A DNA stretch of 64,000 bases, taken from the NCBI RefSeq assembly GCF_029854195.1, contig NZ_CP122960.1, forward strand, positions 1,742,001 to 1,806,000, in the 5' to 3' direction. The stretch's first letter is position 1. Each line of letters starts with the position of its first letter. Shown here piece by piece: positions 33,460 through 41,682 of this stretch. The notes beneath the pieces are model-generated. The model did not search any database and had not been told where the DNA came from. It was given only the letters and a program-made list of their open reading frames with translations. The stretch is from Amylibacter sp. IMCC11727. Its GTDB lineage: Bacteria; Pseudomonadota; Alphaproteobacteria; Rhodobacterales; Rhodobacteraceae. The position numbers and the translations under genes were made by a program.

Positions 33460-34836
33460 TTAAACGTTCATCAGCAGGTGTTCCCGTTCCCACGGGCTGA
33501 TGACTTCCTGATAATCCTCTAATTCTTTGTGTTTTGCTGCTTTGTACACTGCCGTGAATTCTGGACCCATCATGTCTGTGAGCGCATCGCTGTCATCAAG
33601 CAGGTTCAAGGCTTCGCGCAAGGACGGTGGAATGTCACGCTCCGCGTCATATGCTTCGCCGGTGGCTGCGATACGTGGAGTGAGTTTATTTTTTAAACCA
33701 AGATACCCGCAGGCCAATGACGCCGCCAAACCGATATACGGGTTGCAATCCATGCCAGCGACACGGTTTTCAACGCGACGGGATTCAGGTTCCGAAATCG
33801 GAACGCGGATGCCTGTTGTGCGATTGTTTTCGGCCCATTCCAGATTAATCGGGGCAGAAAAATTGGCCACATACCGACGATAGCTGTTCACATAGGGTGC
33901 GATGAACGGCGTGGCCGCAGGCAGATGAGTTTGCAAGCCAGCGATAAAGTGGCCAAAAGCCTCGGTTGGGTTGCCATCCGCATCGGTAAAGATGTTCTGG
34001 CCCGTTTTGGTGTCCAACACAGAATGGTGGATGTGCATCGCTGACCCAGGCTGATCGCCCATCGGTTTGGCCATGAAGGTGGCATAACAATCATGACGCA
34101 GCGCGGCTTCTTTGATCAGGCGCTTAAAGTAGAAAACCTCATCCGCCAGTTTCACCGCATCACCATGTTTGAGGTTGATTTCAACCTGACCTGCGCCGCC
34201 TTCCTGGATGATGGTGTCGATTTCAAAGCCTTGCGCCTCGGCAAAATCGTAAATGTCGTCGATGACGGGACCGTATTCATCCACCGCTGACATGGAATAG
34301 GCCTGCATGGACGCCGCAGGGCGGCCTGTGCGACCAAGTTTTGGGACAATAGGTTGGTTGGGGTCCGTGTTACGCGCCACAAGAAAAAATTCCATTTCTG
34401 GTGCCACAACAGGGGCGAGCCCGTCTGCTTCATAGAACGACAGAACCCGTTTCAGTACATTGCGCGGGATTAGCGGCATTGGGTTGCCATTAAGGTCCGT
34501 CACATCATGGATGATTTGTAAGGTGACATCCCCCGTCCATGGCGCAGCGGTTGCGCTGGAAAAATCGGGAGTCAGGATCATATCGCCTTCTGTGTATTGG
34601 TTTTCAATCTCGTCCATATCGACGTAAGAGCCTGTCACCGTTTGATAAAAAATACTGTCGGGCAAATACATCGGATCGAGGCGGCCAAATTTGCGCGCGG
34701 GCATACATTTGCCGCGTGAAATTCCTGTGGTGTCCGAGATGATGCACTCAACCTCTTCCAAGCGGCTGTCTTTGATGTAGTCCTGCGCGGCTTGCGGAAT
34801 CTTTTCGATCCATTTCAAACGATCATCCATTGGCAT
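33460..34836 (-). CDS. Glutamine-synthetase-family gamma-glutamylamine synthetase (PuuA-like)
   Basis: Type III-like glutamine synthetase of 458 residues: N-terminal beta-grasp (CIISDTTGISRGKCMPARKF), catalytic APEMEFFLV, QEGGAGQVEINL, and GSAMHIHHSV with the ammonia/amine and glutamate binding loops, and NRTTGIRVPISEPESRRVENRV near the C-terminus. PuuA uses ATP to join glutamate to putrescine; relatives act on isopropylamine, ethanolamine or aniline. The start has two in-frame ATGs (34836 and 34830). It overlaps the upstream amidotransferase by 14 bp, so the three genes form an operon with the PuuB-like oxidase. Confidence 0.88.
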   Translation of the reverse strand: MPMDDRLKWIEKIPQAAQDYIKDSRLEEVECIISDTTGISRGKCMPARKFGRLDPMYLPDSIFYQTVTGSYVDMDEIENQYTEGDMILTPDFSSATAAPWTGDVTLQIIHDVTDLNGNPMPLIPRNVLKRVLSFYEADGLAPVVAPEMEFFLVARNTDPNQPIVPKLGRTGRPAASMQAYSMSAVDEYGPVIDDIYDFAEAQGFEIDTIIQEGGAGQVEINLKHGDAVKLADEVFYFKRLIKEAALRHDCYATFMAKPMGDQPGSAMHIHHSVLDTKTGQNIFTDADGNPTEAFGHFIAGLQTHLPAATPFIAPYVNSYRRYVANFSAPINLEWAENNRTTGIRVPISEPESRRVENRVAGMDCNPYIGLAASLACGYLGLKNKLTPRIAATGEAYDAERDIPPSLREALNLLDDSDALTDMMGPEFTAVYKAAKHKELEDYQEVISPWEREHLLMNV

Positions 34837-35509
34837 TGCCCTGTTTCAAAAACGTTTCGAAATGGTTTGCCATGTGTTCCTTGGCAACAGGTTTGTCTGC
34901 GCTCTTTATGGCTGCAATCCGTTGGTCATCGGGCACAACGCCTTTGGCCCGCGTGTTGGCAAGCCCTGTGACAAAACCAGCATCAAATTCGGGATGGGGT
35001 TGAATGGTATAGATATGTTCACCAATGGTCAGCGCTGCATGAGCACAAAAATCGGTGCTGGCGACAGTTTTCGCGCCCTTGGGTGGGGTTATCACCTGAT
35101 CCTGATGCCATGCAAACAGCGGGAGTGTTTCGCCGCCTGCATCGTATTCCACGCGGCCCACAGACCAACCGCCGTCAAATTTCTCGACCGTACCACCTAG
35201 GGCTTGGGCAATAATCTGATGGCCAAAACACACGCCAATCATAGGCGATTTTGCGGCGTGGATGTCGCGGATCAGATTTTCAAGCGGGGGAATCCAATCA
35301 TGGTCTTCATAGGCGCCGTGGCGTGATCCTGTGATGATCCATCCCTCCTGTTCCGACACTGTTTTTGGAAAAACGTGCTCCAGAATGTCATAGGTCGTAA
35401 ATTCAAACCCGCGACCGTCGAGCATCCGTTCGAACATATCGCCATAGTCCCCAAACTCTGGCGCAAGTTGTTCGGGGGATTTTCCTGTTTGCAGGATACC
35501 AATTTTCAT
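34823..35509 (-). CDS. Class I glutamine amidotransferase of the gamma-glutamylamine operon
   Basis: Stand-alone class I amidotransferase-fold protein of 228 residues. The nucleophile elbow is GVCFGHQII with Cys94, and the dyad is His172 and Glu174 in QPHPEF. It resembles the GMP-synthase-like single-domain group more than PuuD. In this operon a hydrolase that removes the gamma-glutamyl group is expected, so that role is likely but inferred. The ATG at 35509 starts the conserved MKIGILQTG sequence; the open frame upstream adds 45 unlikely residues. It is the first gene of the operon. Confidence 0.87.
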   Translation of the reverse strand: MKIGILQTGKSPEQLAPEFGDYGDMFERMLDGRGFEFTTYDILEHVFPKTVSEQEGWIITGSRHGAYEDHDWIPPLENLIRDIHAAKSPMIGVCFGHQIIAQALGGTVEKFDGGWSVGRVEYDAGGETLPLFAWHQDQVITPPKGAKTVASTDFCAHAALTIGEHIYTIQPHPEFDAGFVTGLANTRAKGVVPDDQRIAAIKSADKPVAKEHMANHFETFLKQGNANG

Positions 35510-35735
35510 AAAACACCCATTGATGGCTTTCGTGTAGTCCCGCGTCCGTTTGACGGGGCGCGACACAGTCATAGCCCGATTATCTGGACAAGGTTTCACG
35601 AAACGCATTTGTCGCACCCCGTGCGGTTGGATCATGGCTAGCATTGACGTAGCTTGGGGGGCAAGAGCCTTGATATGTCCTACCTATTGGCATACCAACG
35701 CCGCAACGATTTAAATGCCACAAAGAGGTTCCGTC

Positions 35736-36959
35736 ATGAACGTGCAAACGCCAAGCCTGAAAGCCAAAGACAAACCTGATCTGAGCTCGTTTCAGTGGGA
35801 TGATGCGCTGCTGCTTGAAGATCAGCTGACCGAAGAAGAGCGGATGATCCGCGACTCTGCGCGGGCCTATGCACAGGAAAAATTGCAGCCACGGGTGACA
35901 GATGCTTACGCCAGCGAAAGCACGGATCCTGAGATTTTTCGCGAAATGGGCGAGATGGGCCTGCTTGGCGTTACTGTGCCAGAAGAATATGGCGGCATTG
36001 GCGCGGGTTACGTGACCTATGGTCTGGTTGCACGCGAAGTGGAACGTGTGGACAGTGGCTATCGCTCTATGATGTCTGTGCAATCCTCGCTCGTGATGTA
36101 CCCAATCTATGCCTACGGCTCTGAAGAGCAGCGCATGAAATATCTGCCTAAATTGGCCTCTGGCGAATACATTGGCTGTTTTGGTCTGACAGAACCTGAT
36201 GCAGGGTCTGACCCAGGTGGCATGAAAACACGGGCGGAAAAAGTGCAGGGCGGCTATGTCCTGAACGGGTCCAAAATGTGGATTTCAAACGCACCGATTG
36301 CCGATGTGTTTGTGGTTTGGGCAAAATCCGAAGAACATGGCGGTAAAATCCGTGGCTTTATCTTGGACAAAGACACCAAAGGCCTGACGGCGCCAAAGAT
36401 CGAAGGCAAACAATCGCTGCGCGCGTCCATCACGGGTGAAATCGTGATGGACAATGTGGAAGTGGGCGAAGACGCGCTTTTGCCAAATGTCGAGGGCCTG
36501 AAGGGGCCGTTTGGGTGTTTGAACCGTGCACGTTACGGTATTTCTTGGGGCGTTCTGGGGGCTGCGGAAGCCTGCTGGCACGGCGCACGGCAATACGGGT
36601 TGGATCGCAAACAGTTCGGCAAACCGCTGGCACAAACACAGTTGTTCCAGAAAAAACTGGCCGACATGCAAACAGAAATTACGCTTGGGCTTCAGGCCTC
36701 TTTGCGGGTTGGGCGTTTGATGGACGAAGCAAATGCCGCACCAGAAATGGTGTCCATAGTGAAGCGTAACAACTGTGGCAAAGCGCTCGATATTGCGCGG
36801 ATGTCGCGCGATATGCACGGGGGCAACGGGATTTCACAGGAATTTCAGGTAATCCGTCACATGATGAACCTTGAAACAGTGAACACCTATGAAGGCACAC
36901 ATGATGTTCATGCGCTGATCCTTGGGCGGGCGCAAACGGGCTTGCAGGCGTTTTTCTAA
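35736..36959 (+). CDS. gcdH: Acyl-CoA dehydrogenase, glutaryl-CoA dehydrogenase type
   Basis: Flavin acyl-CoA dehydrogenase of 407 residues. The first segment (FQWDDALLLEDQLTEEERMIRD) and the signature GCFGLTEPDAGSDPGGMKTRA match glutaryl-CoA dehydrogenases, which oxidise and decarboxylate glutaryl-CoA to crotonyl-CoA with electrons passing to ETF. The catalytic Glu is in YEGTHDVHALILGRA near the C-terminus. Glutaryl-CoA arises from lysine and tryptophan breakdown. AGAGG precedes the ATG at 35736; an upstream in-frame start adds seven residues. It is divergent from the gamma-glutamylamine operon. Confidence 0.92.
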   Translation: MNVQTPSLKAKDKPDLSSFQWDDALLLEDQLTEEERMIRDSARAYAQEKLQPRVTDAYASESTDPEIFREMGEMGLLGVTVPEEYGGIGAGYVTYGLVAREVERVDSGYRSMMSVQSSLVMYPIYAYGSEEQRMKYLPKLASGEYIGCFGLTEPDAGSDPGGMKTRAEKVQGGYVLNGSKMWISNAPIADVFVVWAKSEEHGGKIRGFILDKDTKGLTAPKIEGKQSLRASITGEIVMDNVEVGEDALLPNVEGLKGPFGCLNRARYGISWGVLGAAEACWHGARQYGLDRKQFGKPLAQTQLFQKKLADMQTEITLGLQASLRVGRLMDEANAAPEMVSIVKRNNCGKALDIARMSRDMHGGNGISQEFQVIRHMMNLETVNTYEGTHDVHALILGRAQTGLQAFF

Positions 36960-36968
36960 AACTACGGA

Positions 36969-37013
36969 TTGGGGCGCTGCCCCAAACCCCGAGATATTTT
37001 TGGCCAAAAGAAG
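36969..37013 (+). repeat. Short intergenic hairpin plus ATATTTTTGGCC motif
   Basis: A TTGGGGC / GCCCCAA hairpin with a GCT loop is followed by ACCCCGAGATATTTTTGGCC and AAAAGAAG. Closely similar strings recur downstream of genes in many Rhodobacteraceae genomes, from my memory of such sequences. Only one copy is seen in this window. It may act as a transcript end or processing element. Confidence 0.5.
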
Positions 37014-37024
37014 AGCAGGGCGGT

Positions 37025-37477
37025 TTAGCCCTGTTCGAGTTGCGCAACGACTTTTTGGCGGGCGAGGCCGCTGTCGCGGTCGTTCACGCCGAGCAGATTG
37101 ACGATGAGGCGGATGAATCCGTCTTCTTCGTGATCGCGTGTTCCGTCAGCGAGTGCCACACGCCATAAGGCTTCAACCACGCCTGAGCGATCCTCGTAGG
37201 GCACAGCTTCTTTGACAATTTTAGTGAACCGCACGGTGTCAGGCGCTTGTTCTTCGAGCGTTTCTGCATCCGATTTCAGCTGCTGCGCATCTGCATCCGA
37301 TAGCACGTAGCGGGTTTTCAAAACTTCGGTGATCATGCGTTGTTCCGCCGCTTCGTAATGATCATCCGCGCGGGCAATGCGCACAAGAAGCGTGGCAAGC
37401 GCCGCGCGCGCGTCCTCCGGCTGAAGGTCCGCACGGGCATTGGGTGTTGAGAAGAGGTCGATGAGGGCTTGGAACAT
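37025..37477 (-). CDS. TerB-like protein
   Basis: All-alpha protein of 150 residues with the TerB/DjlA-N-terminal metal-binding layout: LVRIARADDHYEAAEQRMI in the first helix pair and VALADGTRDHEEDGFIRLIVNLLGV in the second, supplying the acidic cluster. TerB domains occur in tellurite-resistance and stress loci, but this copy stands alone without terACDE genes. It is likely cytoplasmic. It is convergent with gcdH and shares orientation with pyrG upstream. Confidence 0.83.
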   Translation of the reverse strand: MFQALIDLFSTPNARADLQPEDARAALATLLVRIARADDHYEAAEQRMITEVLKTRYVLSDADAQQLKSDAETLEEQAPDTVRFTKIVKEAVPYEDRSGVVEALWRVALADGTRDHEEDGFIRLIVNLLGVNDRDSGLARQKVVAQLEQG

Positions 37478-37502
37478 GGGTTTAACCTATGGAGTGGGAG
37501 AA

Positions 37503-37526
37503 GGGCCCCTGATTGGATCAGGGGCC
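37503..37526 (-). terminator. Terminator-like hairpin after pyrG
   Basis: GGCCCCTGAT pairs with ATCAGGGGCC around a short loop, just after the pyrG stop on the minus strand. The following U-run is weak (CTTCT). Confidence 0.5.
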
Positions 37527-37534
37527 ATGTTAGA

Positions 37535-39178
37535 TTAAACGAGGCGGCTTTGCTCCACCGCGGCTTTTACAAATTCGCGAAACAGCGGATGCGGCTCAAA
37601 CGGTTTGGATTTGAGTTCGGGGTGGAATTGCACACCGATGTACCAAGGATGGTCTGGGACCTCTACGATTTCGGGTAGGCGGCCATCTGGGCTCATGCCG
37701 GAGAATTTCAAACCCTTGGCTTCCAAATCTTCGCGGTATTTGATGTCCACTTCGTAGCGGTGGCGGTGGCGTTCTGAAATGGAGGTTGAACCATAGATTT
37801 CAGCCACTTGACTGCCTTCGGTCAAGGTCGCGTTATAGGCCCCGAGGCGCATGGTGCCGCCCTTGTCGTCGGTTTCTTCGCGTTTGATGGTGCGATTGCC
37901 TTCGACCCATTCTTTCAGGTGATACACCACAGGCGTAAAGCGTTTTTTGCCAGCTTCATGGTCGAATTCTTCGGACCCTGCATCGCTGACACCTGCCAGA
38001 TTGCGGGCTGCTTCGATTACGGCCATTTGCATGCCAAGGCAGATACCAAGGTAGGGGACTTTGTGTTCGCGGGCAAATTGGGCGGCTTTGATTTTGCCCT
38101 CTGTGCCGCGTTCGCCAAAGCCACCTGGAACGAGGATGGCGTTGAAACCTTCGAGATAGGGTGCTGGGTCTTCGCGTTCAAAGAGTTCAGCATCGACCCA
38201 TTCGACCTTCACTTTGACGCGGTTTGACATTCCACCGTGGGTCAGAGCCTCGGCAATGGATTTATAAGCGTCCTCAAGCTGGGTGTATTTGCCCACGATG
38301 GCCACTTTGACCTCGCCATCGGGGTTGTGAACACGGTCGGATACGTCTTCCCATGTGGCCAATTTTGGCTTTGGCGCTGGTTTGATGCCAAAAGCGTCCA
38401 GAACCGCCTGATCAAGACCTTCTTTGTGATAGGCCAGCGGCGCGTCATAGATGGACGGCAGATCATAAGCGGCGATCACGCTTTCAGGGCGCACGTTACA
38501 GAACAGGGCGAGCTTTTCGCGCTCTTTCACAGGAATCGGATGTTCAGAGCGGCAGACCAGCACATCAGGCGCGATGCCGATGGATTGCAGTTCTTTCACG
38601 CTGTGCTGAGTTGGTTTGGTTTTCAATTCACCCGACGCGTTCAGATAGGGCAGGAGCGTGAGGTGCATAAAGATACATTCGCCGCGCGGGCGTTCATGGG
38701 CAAATTGGCGAATGGCTTCAAAGAAGGGCAGACCTTCGATGTCCCCCACTGTGCCGCCGATTTCACATAGCATGAAATCCACTTCATCATCGCCGATGCG
38801 CAAGAAATCTTTGATTTCATTGGTCACATGAGGAACCACCTGAATGGTTTTTCCCAGATAATCGCCACGGCGTTCTTTTTCGAGAACATTGGTGTAGATG
38901 CGACCTGAAGACACCGTGTCGGTGCCACGCCCTGCAACGCCTGTGAAACGTTCGTAGTGTCCAAGGTCGAGATCGGTTTCAGCCCCATCATCTGTGACAA
39001 ACACTTCTCCATGTTCAAACGGCGACATCGTACCAGGGTCAACATTGAGGTAAGGGTCAAGTTTGCGCAAACGCACAGAATAGCCGCGGGCCTGCAACAA
39101 AGCCCCAAGCGCCGCTGACGCGAGCCCTTTGCCAAGGCTCGAAACCACACCACCAGTAATAAAGATATAACGCGCCAT
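37535..39178 (-). CDS. pyrG: CTP synthase
   Basis: Converts UTP to CTP using ATP and glutamine. The 547-residue protein begins with the synthetase signature YIFITGGVVSSLGKGLASA (residues 4-22) and has KLDPYLNVDPGTMSP and the ICEIGGTVGDIE-type metal loop (CEIGGTVGDIEG). Its C-terminal class I amidotransferase carries the nucleophile in YLGICLGMQMA and the His-Glu pair in FHPELKS. Length is normal. It is the downstream partner of secG in the same direction with a 237-bp gap that contains the secG terminator. Confidence 0.98.
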   Translation of the reverse strand: MARYIFITGGVVSSLGKGLASAALGALLQARGYSVRLRKLDPYLNVDPGTMSPFEHGEVFVTDDGAETDLDLGHYERFTGVAGRGTDTVSSGRIYTNVLEKERRGDYLGKTIQVVPHVTNEIKDFLRIGDDEVDFMLCEIGGTVGDIEGLPFFEAIRQFAHERPRGECIFMHLTLLPYLNASGELKTKPTQHSVKELQSIGIAPDVLVCRSEHPIPVKEREKLALFCNVRPESVIAAYDLPSIYDAPLAYHKEGLDQAVLDAFGIKPAPKPKLATWEDVSDRVHNPDGEVKVAIVGKYTQLEDAYKSIAEALTHGGMSNRVKVKVEWVDAELFEREDPAPYLEGFNAILVPGGFGERGTEGKIKAAQFAREHKVPYLGICLGMQMAVIEAARNLAGVSDAGSEEFDHEAGKKRFTPVVYHLKEWVEGNRTIKREETDDKGGTMRLGAYNATLTEGSQVAEIYGSTSISERHRHRYEVDIKYREDLEAKGLKFSGMSPDGRLPEIVEVPDHPWYIGVQFHPELKSKPFEPHPLFREFVKAAVEQSRLV

Positions 39179-39353
39179 CGTGGGCTGCTCCCCGTGTTCT
39201 TTTTGTTGCTTATGGAAGTCCGCTACAGTCGGCAGAAGAGCTGCACGTGACCATGTCCACGGGATTTAAGGATAATGGGATTCGGGGGATAGGTGCAACC
39301 CAGAACCGCAGAATATGGTAGAGAATTTTGAATGGTCCCCAAGGTCTAGGGGG

Positions 39354-39390
39354 CAAAAATCCAATCGGGCCAAATCAGGCCCGATTGGAT
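39354..39390 (-). terminator. Rho-independent terminator after secG
   Basis: A perfect 13-bp stem (ATCCAATCGGGCC / GGCCCGATTGGAT) with a 6-nt loop is followed by T residues on the minus strand, 25 bp after the secG stop. Confidence 0.88.
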
Positions 39391-39415
39391 GTATGTGGTG
39401 CGCCCAAGGGGCGTT

Positions 39416-39781
39416 TTAGTCTTCCGCGGTCGGCGGTGTTGTTGGCTCGTCTTCTGCGGTTGGAGGCAGAAGGTTGCCACCCAACGGAGAGTCGGTTGCA
39501 TCATCTGTCGCCGCAGTTGGTGCGGTCAAATCGCCAGACAGCAGGGAATCATTTGCAGCATCGCGCGAAGACACGATGGTCAGCGCCAAACAGGCCACCA
39601 TGAAGCCCGCGCCAAAGAACCATGTCAGCTTTGCAACAGGGGTCGCAGGGGGTCGGCCGCCCGTGCCGTTTCCACCGCCGCCGCCAATGCCCAAACCGCC
39701 CCCTTCAGAGCGTTGCAAAAGGACAGTCACAATCAAGCAAAGCGCCAGAATGAGCAGGATAACAAGGATGATATTTGACAT
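39416..39781 (-). CDS. secG: Protein-translocase subunit SecG
   Basis: Small SecYEG channel subunit of 121 residues. Two transmembrane helices are clear (residues 3-21 and 52-70), separated by the family's Gly-rich loop (LLQRSEGGGLGIGGGGG). The C-terminal 50 residues are Asp/Pro/Thr-rich and acidic, longer than in E. coli SecG. It assists preprotein export at the inner membrane. It is divergent from purA, and its promoter must lie in 39782-40010. Confidence 0.93.
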   Translation of the reverse strand: MSNIILVILLILALCLIVTVLLQRSEGGGLGIGGGGGNGTGGRPPATPVAKLTWFFGAGFMVACLALTIVSSRDAANDSLLSGDLTAPTAATDDATDSPLGGNLLPPTAEDEPTTPPTAED

Positions 39782-40010
39782 GTGTGCGGTTCTTTATCGT
39801 AAGGCCTGTGATCCGCGAGAAGCGGTATGGGCGGGTGAATAGCGGATTGTAACAGGGTTGTCTAATGGGAAGTGGGCGATTCAAGGCTATTTGGGGAACT
39901 TCGGCCCAAGTTTAAAGTGATCTACGCCAACTGCGGCGATTTAGGTGTTTCGGCCCGCCCATTGCATCGCTATACGGGGCAGGGTTTTTGAACATCACGG
40001 GACGATTGAT

Positions 40011-41306
40011 ATGGCCAATGTAGTTGTTGTGGGCGCGCAATGGGGCGACGAAGGAAAGGGCAAAATCGTTGATTGGTTGTCCGAGCGTGCAGATGTAATT
40101 GCGCGATTCCAAGGGGGCCATAACGCGGGCCATACGTTGGTGATTGATGGGGAAGTCTATAAACTTCACGCGTTGCCATCTGGTGTTGTACGCGGTGGCA
40201 AACTGTCGGTGATTGGCAATGGTGTCGTTTTGGACCCATGGCATTTGATCAAAGAGATCGGCACGATTGAAGCCCAAGGCGTAAAGATTACTCCTGAAAC
40301 GTTGATGATTGCGGAAAACACGCCGCTGATCCTGCCGATTCACGGGGAATTGGACCGCGTGCGTGAAGAAGCGGCCAGCAAGGGGACCAAAATCGGGACC
40401 ACGGGCCGCGGCATTGGCCCAGCCTATGAAGACAAAGTTGGCCGTCGTTCGATCCGCGTGGCAGATTTGGCCGATGATGCCACGTTGGAAGCGCGTGTTG
40501 ATCGTGCGTTGCAACATCACAACCCATTGCGCAAAGGGCTCGGCTTTGACGAGATTGACCGCGATGCACTCATCGCCCAATTACGTGAGATCGCGCCGAA
40601 GATTTTGCCATTTGCAGCCCCTGTTTGGAAAGTGCTGGCGGAAAAGCGCAAAGCGGGCAAACGCATTTTGTTTGAAGGGGCGCAAGGGGCGCTTCTTGAT
40701 ATCGACTTTGGAACCTATCCATTTGTGACCTCGTCCAACGTGATCGCAGGGCAGGCGGCCACAGGCGTGGGCCTTGGCCCAACGGCAATTGATTATGTGC
40801 TTGGCATTGTTAAGGCCTACACCACCCGCGTGGGTGAGGGGCCTTTTCCATCTGAACTGCACGACGATGACGGGCAGCGATTGGGGGAGCGGGGCCATGA
40901 GTTTGGCACGACCACGGGACGTAAGCGCCGTTGTGGGTGGTTTGACGCGGCATTGTTGCGCCAGACCTGTGCCACATCTGGGATTACGGGGATTTGTCTG
41001 ACCAAACTTGACGTTTTGGATGGATTTGAAACGTTGAAAATCTGTGTGGCCTACGAATTGGACGGTAAACGTTTGGATTACCTGCCAACGGCGGCGGATG
41101 AGCAGGCCCGTTGCACGCCGATTTACGAAGAGATGCCAGGTTGGTCAGAAAGCACAGAAGGGGCGCGCTCTTGGGCCGATTTGCCTGCTGCTGCGATCAA
41201 ATACATTCGTCGCGTTGAAGAATTGATTGATTGCCCGGTTGCACTTGTTTCCACATCACCAGAGCGGGAAGACACCATTTTGGTAACCGACCCGTTTGCG
41301 GATTAA
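40011..41306 (+). CDS. purA: Adenylosuccinate synthetase
   Basis: First committed step from IMP to AMP: GTP-driven joining of aspartate to IMP. The 431-residue protein starts with ANVVVVGAQWGDEGKGK, which contains the GTP/IMP-binding GDEGKGK loop, then QGGHNAGHT, and later TSSNVIAGQAATG and the TTGRKRRCGWFD segment. The ATG at 40011 matches the family start, while the upstream frame adds 22 non-conserved residues. A DUF2842 gene follows 10 bp after the stop. Confidence 0.98.
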   Translation: MANVVVVGAQWGDEGKGKIVDWLSERADVIARFQGGHNAGHTLVIDGEVYKLHALPSGVVRGGKLSVIGNGVVLDPWHLIKEIGTIEAQGVKITPETLMIAENTPLILPIHGELDRVREEAASKGTKIGTTGRGIGPAYEDKVGRRSIRVADLADDATLEARVDRALQHHNPLRKGLGFDEIDRDALIAQLREIAPKILPFAAPVWKVLAEKRKAGKRILFEGAQGALLDIDFGTYPFVTSSNVIAGQAATGVGLGPTAIDYVLGIVKAYTTRVGEGPFPSELHDDDGQRLGERGHEFGTTTGRKRRCGWFDAALLRQTCATSGITGICLTKLDVLDGFETLKICVAYELDGKRLDYLPTAADEQARCTPIYEEMPGWSESTEGARSWADLPAAAIKYIRRVEELIDCPVALVSTSPEREDTILVTDPFAD

Positions 41307-41316
41307 GGATTAGATC

Positions 41317-41547
41317 ATGGCTCTTTCCTATAAGGCGCGGCGGCGCTGGTCTTTGGTGCTGCTTTTGATTTGGTTGCCGATTTATTGCATCATTGCGGTG
41401 ACGATCATGACGGCTTTGCCGCGCTTTCCAATTCTTGTGGAACTGCTGATTTACGTGTTCTTGGGCATCGCTTGGGCGTTGCCGTTTAAGTTTGTGTTCA
41501 AAGGCGTGGGCAAAGACGACCCAGACAACGATACAAACGAACAATAA
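41317..41547 (+). CDS. DUF2842 membrane protein
   Basis: Two-helix inner-membrane protein of 76 residues (helices at about residues 12-33 and 40-60), ending in an acidic hydrophilic tail (KGVGKDDPDNDTNEQ). It fits the short alphaproteobacterial DUF2842 family by length, helix spacing and the GIAWALPFKFVFKGVGK stretch. Located ten bases after purA, it is probably in the same transcript. No function is known. Confidence 0.82.
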   Translation: MALSYKARRRWSLVLLLIWLPIYCIIAVTIMTALPRFPILVELLIYVFLGIAWALPFKFVFKGVGKDDPDNDTNEQ

Positions 41548-41576
41548 TTCCGAAAAAAGCGTAACTTGATTAAAGT

Positions 41577-41605
41577 TCGTTACATGACTGTTACAAAGAT
41601 TTCAT
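41577..41605 (+). promoter_or_regulatory. Pho-box-like direct repeats upstream of the PiT gene
   Basis: TCGTTAC, CTGTTAC and ATTTCAT repeat every 11 bp with 4-bp spacers (ATGA and AAAG), similar to PhoB sites built on CTGTCAT. It lies about 78 bp before the transporter start. In Sinorhizobium the low-affinity pit operon is repressed by PhoB, which would fit; no PhoB gene is in this window. Confidence 0.4.
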
Positions 41606-41682
41606 ATAGCACTCGCGAAGACGGGAATCACCGTTAAATTTTTGTGACTGGGCAGTCCCGGTCCTGTGTTGGAGACACTGCC

